This document shows positions 1 through 8,026 of a stretch of DNA of 64,000 nt, piece after piece (position 1 is the first letter of the stretch; each line of letters begins with the position of its first letter). Source of the stretch: Nocardia caishijiensis NBRC 108228 (GTDB lineage Bacteria > Actinomycetota > Actinomycetes > Mycobacteriales > Mycobacteriaceae); contig NZ_BDBE01000025.1 in assembly GCF_001612825.1 (NCBI RefSeq), forward strand, positions 372,001 through 436,000, written 5' to 3'. The position numbers and the translations under genes are program-made. Below the pieces are notes generated by a model. The model searched no databases and had not been told where the DNA came from. It saw nothing but the letters and a program-made list of their open reading frames with translations.

Positions 1-320
1 CGTCGCTGGTGCTCGGCCTGATCACCGTCGCCGCCCGGCCCGGCCGGATGCCCGCCGAGATCCGCCGCTATCGCGACGTGGTCGGGTCGCTGGCCGGGCA
101 CGTCTGGCAGGTGCCGTGGATCGAGGAGTGGACCCTCGTGGAATCCGAGGCGCTGCCGGTGTGGTCCCCGGGTGAGGTGGTGGTGGCGCGCAAACGCAGG
201 CCCGACCCGCTCGCGGAGGTCCCGATCGAGATCAACGAGCTCGGAACCGACCTGGTCGCCGCGATCAGGACGAGTCTCGGGTCGCCGATCTCGTCGGCGG
301 CGCAGCGAGGTCGATCATGA
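1..320 (+). CDS. C-terminal part of a MinD/ParA-like (DUF6668-like) protein, 5' end outside window
   Basis: The frame is open from the window edge to a TGA at 318-320, giving about 105 residues of a longer protein. The segment reads as a Rossmann-like C-terminal half: a hydrophobic strand (LVLGLITVAARPGRMP), then a second strand ending in VWQVPWIEEW and an acidic tail. That pattern matches what I remember of actinobacterial DUF6668 proteins, a MinD/ParA-related P-loop family found beside SCO6880-type secretion genes. The P-loop itself would lie outside the window, so ATPase activity cannot be seen. It is probably the upstream member of the secretion cluster, but 94 bases separate it from the next gene, so it may not share the transcript. 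The family assignment rests on pattern memory only. Confidence 0.5.
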   Translation, partial: SLVLGLITVAARPGRMPAEIRRYRDVVGSLAGHVWQVPWIEEWTLVESEALPVWSPGEVVVARKRRPDPLAEVPIEINELGTDLVAAIRTSLGSPISSAAQRGRS

Positions 321-414
321 CGGCCGGGCGCGTCGGCCGTCTGTGGTGTACAAACGTGTGTCGGCGTCGAAGTGTTTGTGGCACAACACCTTTACAGTGG
401 GAGAAAGGCACCCG

Positions 415-708
415 ATGAGCATGCTCCTCCTCGCCGTGCAGGACACGTACGGCACCGTGCTTGCCCAGGTCGGTAACCCGACCCCGGAAGCTCCTCCCGG
501 CTCGGAGAAAATCCTGCAGCTGGTGCGCTACCTCACCTGGTTCGTGCTGCTGTCGGGTATCTGCGGCATCACCTACGCGGGCGGCAAGTTCGCGTGGGAG
601 CGCTGGACCGGCGGCGGCCTCGAGTCGCCGAAGATGGTCGCGGGCGCGATGATCGGCGGCGTCGTCGCCACCAGCGCGGGCACGATCATGAATGCGGTCA
701 TCGGTTAG
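415..708 (+). CDS. Small two-helix membrane protein of the T4SS cluster (VirB2-like position)
   Basis: This 97-residue protein has about 30 polar N-terminal residues and then two hydrophobic helices (VRYLTWFVLLSGICGITYAG and a Gly/Ala-rich helix near the C-terminus). The ATG at 415 follows a GAGAAAGG ribosome-binding site at 401-408 with ordinary spacing; a second ATG lies two codons later. Small two-helix proteins occupy the pilin (VirB2) or VirB3 slot of minimal Gram-positive type IV systems, but no pilin signature or processing site is visible, so a pilin role is inferred from size, topology and position. It is the first gene of a long chain of overlapping genes. The 94 bases before it are the likely promoter region. 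Confidence 0.75.
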   Translation: MSMLLLAVQDTYGTVLAQVGNPTPEAPPGSEKILQLVRYLTWFVLLSGICGITYAGGKFAWERWTGGGLESPKMVAGAMIGGVVATSAGTIMNAVIG

Positions 709-962
709 TGATCGCCGTGCTCGCCTACAAACAGATCCCGGCCGACGTGCTGGCGCCGCTGATGCAGTTGCTCAACTGGCTGCTGTGGTTCGTGCTGCTG
801 TCGTGCCTGGCCTGGATGATCCTGTCGGCGGGTCGGCTGTGGATCGCCTTCCGCAGCGACCTCGCCGTGAACGACGCCTCACACGGTGTGCTGATGAGCC
901 TGATCGGCGCCGCGGTCGCCAGTACCGCGTCGGCGATCGCGCTGGCCTTCCTGCCGGCGTGA
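708..962 (+). CDS. Small two-helix membrane protein, partner of the preceding gene
   Basis: An 84-residue protein starting at a GTG that shares its first base with the TAG stop of the preceding gene (TAGTG), which indicates translational coupling. It has two membrane segments: LNWLLWFVLLSCLAWMILS and a C-terminal Ala-rich helix. The first helix resembles that of the preceding protein (LTWFVLLSG against LLWFVLLSC), and both are followed by a Gly/Ala-rich second helix, so the two look like diverged duplicates. Function unknown; a structural membrane component of the secretion channel is the natural inference from cluster context. Confidence 0.7.
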   Translation: MIAVLAYKQIPADVLAPLMQLLNWLLWFVLLSCLAWMILSAGRLWIAFRSDLAVNDASHGVLMSLIGAAVASTASAIALAFLPA

Positions 963-987
963 GGTGACGGACGACGAAGGCCCGACC

Positions 988-1593
988 ATGAATTCCACAG
1001 TGACGCGACCGGTGCTGGTCGGTATCGCCCTGCTCTCGGCCGCAGCGGGCTGCGGTGAGCAGGACGCGGGCCCCGACCTGTCCTCGGCACCGACCGGAGT
1101 GCGCTGGCAGCACTACCAGGGCATCGCCCTGCCCCACGCCGATCAGGGGCCCGCCGAGGTGCGCCAGGGCGCCGCGACCGGCTTCGAGCACTCGCCGCGC
1201 GGGGCGGGGCTGGCGGCGCTGACCCACACCATCCGGTTGTCGGTGGCACCCGACGACGACTGGGCCACCGTCGTCAATCGAGGCCTGGTCCCCGGACCGG
1301 CCCGCGACGAGTGGGCGATCAACCGGGTGCAGTTGTCGATCACCGGGCCCGCCGCGCCCGAGTACGCACCGAAATTGTTGGGTTACAAAATCACCGAATA
1401 TCGCGACGAGCAGGCCGGTGTCGATGTGTACACCGAGTACTCGGACCGTTCCCGTGCGGTGAACCACACCGCGGTGAGTTGGTACGGACAAGACTGGCGA
1501 CTGCGCTTACCCGACCCGGAGTCCACCACCCGACCCGTCGACGCGATCGACGAATTACCACCCGACATCGTGACATTGGAGGCACCGCAGTGA
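988..1593 (+). CDS. Exported VirB8-like protein A of the T4SS cluster
   Basis: A protein of about 201 residues with a short hydrophobic N-terminus ending in AAAGCGEQ, which may be a weak lipobox. I prefer the ATG at 988 because GAAGG lies seven bases upstream; a GTG at 964 has its purine stretch too close. The mature part contains a block (DQGPAEVRQGAATGFEHSPRG) whose pattern recurs in the next gene (SDGPSRIEAGLAVGYAHTPQG), so the two are paralogues. Proteins of this kind sit at the VirB8 position of actinobacterial SCO6880-type clusters; I infer an NTF2-like extracytoplasmic domain that scaffolds the channel. No catalytic motif is seen. It overlaps the next gene by four bases. Confidence 0.65.
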   Translation: MNSTVTRPVLVGIALLSAAAGCGEQDAGPDLSSAPTGVRWQHYQGIALPHADQGPAEVRQGAATGFEHSPRGAGLAALTHTIRLSVAPDDDWATVVNRGLVPGPARDEWAINRVQLSITGPAAPEYAPKLLGYKITEYRDEQAGVDVYTEYSDRSRAVNHTAVSWYGQDWRLRLPDPESTTRPVDAIDELPPDIVTLEAPQ

Positions 1594-2405
1594 GCGAGAA
1601 GGAGGCGTCGACACGCGACCGCGCGTCGTTCGGCATGATCGCCTCTGGTGCCCTGCTCGCCCTGATCCTGGTCGTCGGCGCGGTCGTGTACTTCACCAGC
1701 AGCGGCGAGGCGGAGATCGACGCCGGACCGCCGCCCGCGCAGGCGGCGGGCGGTACGGGATTCGCCGAACCCGAAGTCGACCTGTTCGGCAGGCGCGTCG
1801 ACGTGCCCAACAATCCGGCCGGGCAACCACTGGCCCAGGACCCGAGCACGCGACGCGCGCCCGACGACCCGGACTGGCTCACCGCCGCCCCGGCGGGCAC
1901 GACGAAACCGCACGGCTGGCAGCGGGTCTACGGCGCGTCGGTGCCGTTCTCCACCTCCGACGGGCCGTCGCGGATCGAGGCCGGGCTGGCCGTCGGCTAC
2001 GCGCACACCCCGCAGGGCGCGGCGCTGGCCGCCGCGCAGATCACCTACCGGCTCAACGCTCGACCCGCCGACCGCGATCTGTACGTCACCCAATTGCGGG
2101 TGAGCTCCACCCAACTGGCCGCCTACGACTCGGCGTTGGCCGCCGACAAACTGCCCGAGCAGCAGCCGGAGAAGGTGACGCGCTACTTCGTCGCCTCCGA
2201 CGCCTTCCGCATCGACGACTACGCCGACGACATGGCGATCGTGCGACTGGCCTCGCGCGGTCCCGTGGTCGACGGCAAGCAGCTGTACGCGGCGATGCGG
2301 CTGATCGTGGTGTGGGACGACGGTGATTGGCGGCTCAAACCGTCGACCACCACCAACAACCGGACCGAATACGTGGAATCGCTGGCGGGGTGGACGACAT
2401 GGTGA
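1590..2405 (+). CDS. Membrane-anchored VirB8-like protein B of the T4SS cluster
   Basis: A 271-residue protein starting at a GTG that overlaps the preceding stop (GTGA), with GGAGG at 1578-1582 as ribosome-binding site. A short cytoplasmic tail is followed by one membrane helix (about residues 16-35, rich in L, I and V), a Pro/Ala-rich linker, and an extracytoplasmic domain from about residue 100. That domain shares the DGP-x(7)-GYAHTPQGAALAA pattern with the preceding gene and ends in a strand with WDDGDWRLKP, as in NTF2-like VirB8 and TcpC folds. The single-pass topology with an outer globular domain is that of VirB8. The assignment is structural inference, not sequence identity. Confidence 0.65.
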   Translation: MSEKEASTRDRASFGMIASGALLALILVVGAVVYFTSSGEAEIDAGPPPAQAAGGTGFAEPEVDLFGRRVDVPNNPAGQPLAQDPSTRRAPDDPDWLTAAPAGTTKPHGWQRVYGASVPFSTSDGPSRIEAGLAVGYAHTPQGAALAAAQITYRLNARPADRDLYVTQLRVSSTQLAAYDSALAADKLPEQQPEKVTRYFVASDAFRIDDYADDMAIVRLASRGPVVDGKQLYAAMRLIVVWDDGDWRLKPSTTTNNRTEYVESLAGWTTW

Positions 2406-2428
2406 CCAACCATCGAGGGGTGCCGACA

Positions 2429-3862
2429 ATGCTGAGGCGGATAGTCACAATATTCGCGGTGATCTTCACCGTGATGATCGCGACCCCGACCGTGGCCTAC
2501 GGTCAGACCTACGGCTTCGACGAGGCGTGCAACGAACTGCACGACACCCTCGACAGCGTCGCCATTCCCGGTGTGTCGCTGGGTGATGCCGCCTCGGCCG
2601 TCTGCAAGGCGGGCAACGCCGCCACCCACCCGGGCGACGCGGCGACCGCGGTCAAGGACAAGGCGTGGGACTCCACCTTCGGCAAGGTGGTCGACTCGCT
2701 GATGAAGGGCCTCGGTGAGGCGCTGATCCTGGCGCTGACCTTCTGGATGAAGGTGCCCAACGAGGCGGTGAGCGATTCGGGCGCGTTGTTCACCAAGATC
2801 AACGACTACACGTATCAGATCCAGCTACTGCTGTTGATCGCGTCGGTCATCATCACCGGCGGCCGATTGGCCGAGGCCAGACGCGGCGCGGCCGTGAGCG
2901 AGGCCGCCGAATCGTTCCGGCTGTTCGCCCGCGTGGTGTTCAGTTCGTGGATGCTCGGCGCCGTGATCGTGGCGGGCACGCGCGCCTCGGACAAGTTCTC
3001 CGAATGGATCATCGCCGACGCCACCGGCGGCAACGCCAAGAACATGGCCGAGCTGATGGTGAAAACCTCGAAGCTGCAAGCCTTCTCGCCGGGTCTGGTG
3101 CTCATCATCGCGATCGTCGGCCTGCTCGGCGCGCTCGCCCAGATCGTCCTGGCCATCGTGCGGCAGGGCCTGCTCGTGGTCGCGGCGGGTGTGCTGCCGC
3201 TGGCCGCGGCGGCGTCGGCGACCAGTACCGGCAAGCAGTCGTATCAGAAACTGGTCGGCTGGATCATCGCGTTCATGCTGTTCAAACCGGTGGCGGCGAT
3301 CGTGTACATGATCGCGTTCACCACGGCGGGGCACACCGACGAGACCACCGCCTCGGGTGGGCTGCCCAGTGGTGAGGACGCCCAGCGGATGCTGGTCGCG
3401 CTGGTGCTGCTGTGCAGCGTGGCGTTCGTGCTGCCCGCGCTGATGCGGCTCGTCGCGCCCGCCGTCGCCACCGTCGGCACCGGCGGCTCGGGTCTGATCG
3501 CCGCCGGTGGTGTGGCGCTCGGTGCGATGGCGCTCGGTGCCGTCGGCACCAAGGCCGTCGCCGCGCGGCCCGTCGCGGCGCCGGGTACGGCAGGCTATTT
3601 CGGCAACCAGGCGGGCGGTACCGGCGGAGCGGCCGCGCAGCGCGGCGGCGCACCGCGACCCACGCCGCCACCACGAGGTGGCGGCTCCGCACCGCCACCG
3701 GCCAGTTCGGGCTCGGTGCCCTCGGGCGCGGCCCGCAACATGGCCGCCGCGCGGGCCGCGGCCGCAAGCGCGTCGCGCGCCGACGAACGGGCGGGCGACG
3801 TGGCCGGTGACCGCTGGGCCAACCGTTCACCCGACCTCGGTAGGAGCACGATTCCGCGATGA
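2429..3862 (+). CDS. Polytopic VirB6/TrbL-like channel protein
   Basis: A protein of 477 residues with a cleavable-looking signal sequence ending at AYGQT, an amphipathic region, then about seven membrane helices between roughly residues 120 and 380, and a Gly/Ala/Pro/Arg-rich disordered C-terminus of about 90 residues. I chose the ATG at 2429 because GAGGGG lies eight bases upstream; an in-frame ATG at 2399 overlaps the preceding gene. Signal peptide, periplasmic stretch and a bundle of hydrophobic helices with a long soluble tail are the hallmarks of VirB6/TrbL proteins, which form the inner-membrane channel of type IV systems. Its stop overlaps the start of the SCO6880-family gene (ATGA). 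Confidence 0.75.
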   Translation: MLRRIVTIFAVIFTVMIATPTVAYGQTYGFDEACNELHDTLDSVAIPGVSLGDAASAVCKAGNAATHPGDAATAVKDKAWDSTFGKVVDSLMKGLGEALILALTFWMKVPNEAVSDSGALFTKINDYTYQIQLLLLIASVIITGGRLAEARRGAAVSEAAESFRLFARVVFSSWMLGAVIVAGTRASDKFSEWIIADATGGNAKNMAELMVKTSKLQAFSPGLVLIIAIVGLLGALAQIVLAIVRQGLLVVAAGVLPLAAAASATSTGKQSYQKLVGWIIAFMLFKPVAAIVYMIAFTTAGHTDETTASGGLPSGEDAQRMLVALVLLCSVAFVLPALMRLVAPAVATVGTGGSGLIAAGGVALGAMALGAVGTKAVAARPVAAPGTAGYFGNQAGGTGGAAAQRGGAPRPTPPPRGGGSAPPPASSGSVPSGAARNMAAARAAAASASRADERAGDVAGDRWANRSPDLGRSTIPR

Positions 3863-5355
3863 GCACCTCCGCGACCGACACCTACGAGCGCCGCTCCTAC
3901 GGGCTGTGGCAGAAACCGCGCAGCGCGGGCCTGTTCGGCCTGCGTTGGGAAGAGACCGTCATCGGTTTCGTCGTGGTGATCACGGCACTGATCTGTGCGA
4001 TGGTCGGCGGATTCAAATGGGGCTTCATCGTCGGCGGCCTCGGCGCGCTGGTGATGGTGCCGCTGGTGTGGCGGACGGGGGGCCGCTCGGGCTATGAGAC
4101 GGGACTGATGATGTTCAACTGGATGCGCTCGCGCCGCAACGGCGAGCACGTGTACCGCGGCGGCCGGTTCTCCCGGATCCCCGGCGGCGTCACGAAACTC
4201 CCGGGCCTGCTGGCGCCGTCGAAGCTCTACGAGGGCATCGACGCGGGCGGCTACCACTTCGGGATGATCCACCTGCCCGCCTTCGCGCAGTACACGGTCG
4301 TGCTGCGCGCCTGGCCGCAGGGCCACGAGGCGGTGGACCAGCCGGTGATCGACCGCTGGGTCGCCGCGTGGGGCACCTTCCTCGCGTCGGTGGGCCAGAC
4401 CAGCGACATCGTCGCGGTGGTTCCGGTGATCGACACCGTGCCCGAGACCGGTAACCGCCTGCTCAACGAGGTCTCCACGATCACCCGCCCGGAGGCACCG
4501 GATCTCGCCCAGCAGGTGATGTACGAACTGGCGACCGAATTGCCGCAGGAGCGCGTGCAATTGCTGCCGCGCGTGGCGATCACCTTCAAGGCAACCACCG
4601 CCGAACGGCGCAAGAACCCGGCCGAGGAGGCCGTGGAGATCGGGCGACGGCTGCCCGGCATCTGCGCGGCGCTGGCCGAGGCGGGCGTGCGCGCCCAGCC
4701 GATGTCGGCCGAGGAGGTCATCTCCTTCATCCGGCGCAGCTACGACCCGGCCGCCCAGGCCGATCTCGAGGTGGCCGCCGCCGACCCCGGCGGGCACGGC
4801 CTCGGCTGGGACGACGCGGGCCCGGTGTCCTACGACGAGAAGTGGGACCACTTCATCCACGACGGCGGCCGCTCGGTGACCTGGGAGATGGACGCCGCCC
4901 CCGAGGGCGCGGTCGACGAACGGGTGTTGCAGCGGTTGCTCGCGCCGAATCCCGAAGTGCCACGCAAACGCATCGCCATCGTCTACCGACCGCACTCGGC
5001 CGCCGACGCCGCCGAGATCGTCGACGACGACTTCAAGAACGCGCTCGTCGCGCAGCAGAGCGAACGCGGCGTGGTGTCAGCGGCCGCCACGCTGCGGGTG
5101 GGCGCGACCCAACAGGCGCGCGAGGAACAGGCGCGCGGCCACGGTGTCACCCGCTTCGGCGCCCTGGTGACCATCACCGAACCGCTGCGCGGTGACCTGC
5201 CGCGCATCGAGGCCATCACGCGCGACCTGTCCACGCAGGCGCGCCTCAAGATCCGCCGGTGCTACCGGTACCAGTCCGCGGCGTTCGCGGCCTCTCTCGG
5301 TTGCGGTGTGATCCTGCCCGAACACGCGACCATTCCGAAGGCATTGGCGGGGTGA
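3859..5355 (+). CDS. SCO6880/PrgI-family T4SS protein (VirB3 plus long soluble domain)
   Basis: This 498-residue protein begins with SYGLWQKPRSAGLFGL and two hydrophobic helices (about residues 33-50 and 53-72), followed by a large soluble domain. The layout is characteristic of the actinobacterial SCO6880 family, in which a PrgI/VirB3-like membrane hairpin is fused to a domain of more than 400 residues resembling the N-terminal part of VirB4. It sits directly before the VirB4-like ATPase, as expected when the usual VirB4 N-terminal domain is encoded separately. The ATG overlaps the preceding stop. The role would be anchoring the ATPase to the membrane channel. This is the most diagnostic family member of the cluster. 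Confidence 0.85.
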   Translation: MSTSATDTYERRSYGLWQKPRSAGLFGLRWEETVIGFVVVITALICAMVGGFKWGFIVGGLGALVMVPLVWRTGGRSGYETGLMMFNWMRSRRNGEHVYRGGRFSRIPGGVTKLPGLLAPSKLYEGIDAGGYHFGMIHLPAFAQYTVVLRAWPQGHEAVDQPVIDRWVAAWGTFLASVGQTSDIVAVVPVIDTVPETGNRLLNEVSTITRPEAPDLAQQVMYELATELPQERVQLLPRVAITFKATTAERRKNPAEEAVEIGRRLPGICAALAEAGVRAQPMSAEEVISFIRRSYDPAAQADLEVAAADPGGHGLGWDDAGPVSYDEKWDHFIHDGGRSVTWEMDAAPEGAVDERVLQRLLAPNPEVPRKRIAIVYRPHSAADAAEIVDDDFKNALVAQQSERGVVSAAATLRVGATQQAREEQARGHGVTRFGALVTITEPLRGDLPRIEAITRDLSTQARLKIRRCYRYQSAAFAASLGCGVILPEHATIPKALAG

Positions 5356-5362
5356 GGCGATC

Positions 5363-7660
5363 ATGGGACGCGACTACGAACCCCCGGTGCGCGACCGCGA
5401 CGACATCGCGTTGCGCCCGGTCCACCGGCCACCACGCATCCGAGGCGAACGCGAGCCACGCCCCTCGGGGAGTACGTCGCGCGTGAGCGACGACGTGCTC
5501 GGCCTCGACGAGCGCACCGACCGCGACGACCGCGGCCGGGACGACCAGGAGTGGTCGCAGGACCGCGCCCCGCGCCGCCGGGGCGAGGAACCGCGCAGGT
5601 CACGCGAGGACGCCGCCCGACCGCGTCGCGAACCGGCCGACGGCGACCGCGCGCCACGCGGCGCGGAGAGCGAAACCCGCCGACGCGGCGACCGGACCGG
5701 TCGGTCGCGAGACGACGCCGGACGCCCGCGTGCGGACCGCCGCCCTCGACCCGACACGGTGCGGAGTCTGCGCGACGAGGACCACGGCCCACGGCTGGAA
5801 CACGAACGACCACAACCCGATCCGCGCCGCCGTCCGAAACCGCCCGCCCCGAAGCAGGCGCGCAAGCAGCGTCCGGTGCGCGCGGTGCGTCCCGACGACG
5901 CCGCCGACCGGGCCATGGGCACCGGTCGTTCGGCACGCTCGAAGGCCGGGCCCGAACGCCGCCAGGGTCCGGCGCTGCTCGACGACGCCACTCGCGCCCG
6001 CTACGAGATGATCGCGCGCGAACAGTCGGGTCTGCGCGCGGCCTGGGCCACCTTCCGCATCCACACCGACGACCTGCGCCGCAACAACGCCCAGGCGCGC
6101 AGCGAGGCCGTCGTCAAGGACGGATTCGACCGCACCACCGCCGAATTGACCGACCGGGGCTACTCCGGTGCGGGCGGCGGCAAGATGAACGTCGTCGGCC
6201 GCCCCGTCGAGTACCGGGCGACCACCGCGCAGGTCGCCGGTCTGTGGCCGTGGTCGGTCGGCGCGGGCGCACCGCTGATCGGCACTCCGCTCGGTTCGCA
6301 CCTGCACACCGGCGCCCCGGTGTGCTTCGACCCGATGAACTGGTTCATGCGCGGCAGTTTCATCACCGCGCCCAGCCTTTTCGTCCTGGGACTCAACGGT
6401 TTCGGCAAGTCCTCGCTGGTACGCCGGATCGTGCTCGGCGGCATCGCCCAGGGCATCACCCCGCTGATCCTGGCCGACGTGAAGCCCGACTACCGCAAGA
6501 TGGTCGAACTCGTCGGCGGTCAGGTCATCGACCTGGGGTACGGCCACGGCAAATTGAACCCGCTCGCCGCCGGTGTGCTCGGTTCGGTGGTGCCGCGGCT
6601 CGAGGAATTCCCGGCGCTGCAACTGCAGGTGCTCCAGGATCTGCGCGCCCGGCAGGTCACCCTGATCGCGGGTCTGGTCGAACTGGTGCGCGGGGCGCGG
6701 GTGGCCGACTTCGAGGAAACGCTCATCGCCACCGCGCTGCGCATCCTGTACCAGCCGGGCAGCGGCTACGCGCCCGACAAACCGCCGATCATGGAGAACC
6801 TGCTCGAGGTGATCGTCGCGGGCGGACCGGAACTCATGCTCGACGCGGGCGCCGACGACGAGGACGAATACGCCCACGCCATCAAGCATCTGCGCCGCTC
6901 GCTGCGCGCGCTCACCCAGGGACCGTTCGGCGCCATCTTCAACGGCCAGACCAGTGTGCCGATCGACACCGGGGCCGTCGCCGTGTGCATCGACGTGTCC
7001 CACATCCCCACCGGTGACAAGAAGCTCAAAGCGGCCGTGATGCTGGCCTGCTGGGCCGACGGATTCGCCTCGGTGGAGGCCGCGCACGTGCTCGCCGACG
7101 CGAAACTCGGCCCGCAGCGCTACTTCCAGGTGGTGATGGACGAGCTGTGGCAGGTGCTCGGTCTCGGCGACTTCATGGTCGACCGGGTCGACGAGCTGAC
7201 CCGTCTGCAGCGTGGTCTGGCCACCGCCCTGATCATGATCAGCCACACCATCAAGGACCTGCAGGCGCTCGGGTCCGATGCCGCGATCGCCAAGGCCATC
7301 GGCTTCCTGGAACGCGCCCGCGCCAAGATCTTCGGCGCCCTGCCCGCCGAGGAGATCTCGCGACTGGATTCGACGGTGCCGTTCACCTCCGCCGAACAGG
7401 AGATGGTCACCGGATGGTCGGCGCCGCAGGCGCTCACCGGGGAGGCGCTGAAGCCGGGCCAACAGCGGCCGTCGCCGCCGGGTACCGGCAAGTTCCTGCT
7501 CAAGATCGGTGAGGATCGCCGCCCCGGCATCCCCTTCCACATGGAGTTCACGGTGTCGGAGAAGGAAAGCGGAATCCACGACACGAACCAGCGGTTCAGC
7601 GAGTTCGGCGACAATCCGAGAGGCACTCCCGAGCCGCGAGGGGAGGAGGACCAGCCGTGA
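5363..7660 (+). CDS. VirB4-like secretion ATPase with charged N-terminal extension
   Basis: A 765-residue protein. The first 190 or so residues are a low-complexity Arg/Asp/Pro-rich extension. The rest is a VirB4/TraC-type hexameric ATPase: Walker A GLNGFGKS with Lys349, and Walker B VVMDELWQ with Asp593-Glu594, followed by an RGL-containing segment and ISHTIKD that fits the sensor motif of this superfamily. It would energise substrate transfer or channel assembly on the cytoplasmic face. It starts seven bases after the SCO6880-family gene, and its stop overlaps the next gene at a strong GGAGGAGGA site (7642-7650). The long charged leader is unusual for VirB4 and could be a docking or nucleic-acid-binding tail. 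Confidence 0.85.
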   Translation: MGRDYEPPVRDRDDIALRPVHRPPRIRGEREPRPSGSTSRVSDDVLGLDERTDRDDRGRDDQEWSQDRAPRRRGEEPRRSREDAARPRREPADGDRAPRGAESETRRRGDRTGRSRDDAGRPRADRRPRPDTVRSLRDEDHGPRLEHERPQPDPRRRPKPPAPKQARKQRPVRAVRPDDAADRAMGTGRSARSKAGPERRQGPALLDDATRARYEMIAREQSGLRAAWATFRIHTDDLRRNNAQARSEAVVKDGFDRTTAELTDRGYSGAGGGKMNVVGRPVEYRATTAQVAGLWPWSVGAGAPLIGTPLGSHLHTGAPVCFDPMNWFMRGSFITAPSLFVLGLNGFGKSSLVRRIVLGGIAQGITPLILADVKPDYRKMVELVGGQVIDLGYGHGKLNPLAAGVLGSVVPRLEEFPALQLQVLQDLRARQVTLIAGLVELVRGARVADFEETLIATALRILYQPGSGYAPDKPPIMENLLEVIVAGGPELMLDAGADDEDEYAHAIKHLRRSLRALTQGPFGAIFNGQTSVPIDTGAVAVCIDVSHIPTGDKKLKAAVMLACWADGFASVEAAHVLADAKLGPQRYFQVVMDELWQVLGLGDFMVDRVDELTRLQRGLATALIMISHTIKDLQALGSDAAIAKAIGFLERARAKIFGALPAEEISRLDSTVPFTSAEQEMVTGWSAPQALTGEALKPGQQRPSPPGTGKFLLKIGEDRRPGIPFHMEFTVSEKESGIHDTNQRFSEFGDNPRGTPEPRGEEDQP

Positions 7661-7965
7661 TGCCGCACCGGTCCTACCGTCGCGTCTCACCCGAGGTGCG
7701 CAACGCCGCCGTCGAACAGGTGCTCGCGCTCACCGACAAGCTGCGCAGCGAGTCCGAGGCGTGCCGGGTGGTCGCCGATCAGATCGGCGTGCACGCCAAT
7801 TCGGTGCGCAACTGGGTGCGCGCGGCGCAGGGACCGAGTCTGGACCGGATGGACGCCAACGCCCTGCGCCGCAAAGTGGTGCTGCTGCAACAACAACTGG
7901 CCGCGGCGGCCGAGATGAACCGCACCCTCGCCGACACGCTCAACGAAACCCGGCGACGCACGTGA
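7660..7965 (+). CDS. Transposase-OrfA-like HTH/coiled-coil protein inside the T4SS operon
   Basis: A protein of 101 residues (GTG at 7657 or ATG at 7660; GGAGGAGGA at 7642-7650 serves either). Residues about 5-55 resemble the helix-turn-helix of IS3-family OrfA transposases (SPEVRNAAVEQV, then a recognition-type segment IGVHANSVRNWVRAAQG), and the remainder is a Leu/Gln-rich coiled coil (LRRKVVLLQQQLAAAAEMN). There is no DDE catalytic partner, no terminal inverted repeat and no target duplication, and the gene is locked by overlap into the operon. I infer a domesticated DNA-binding accessory, perhaps a regulator or substrate-site binder, not an insertion sequence. Confidence 0.7.
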   Translation: MPHRSYRRVSPEVRNAAVEQVLALTDKLRSESEACRVVADQIGVHANSVRNWVRAAQGPSLDRMDANALRRKVVLLQQQLAAAAEMNRTLADTLNETRRRT

Positions 7966-8026
7966 ACACCGCCGCGGCGGACGAGTGTGTCCTCGCCGCC
8001 CGGCGCGTGACCCGGGGCGGCCGCCG

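Noticed and set aside
5600..7690. Long antisense frame across the VirB4-like gene
   Set aside because: Same GC-bias artefact; the plus strand has Walker motifs and operon overlaps.
7660..7965. Insertion sequence
   Set aside because: Only an OrfA-like HTH is present; there is no DDE transposase, inverted repeat or target duplication, and the gene is in register with the operon.
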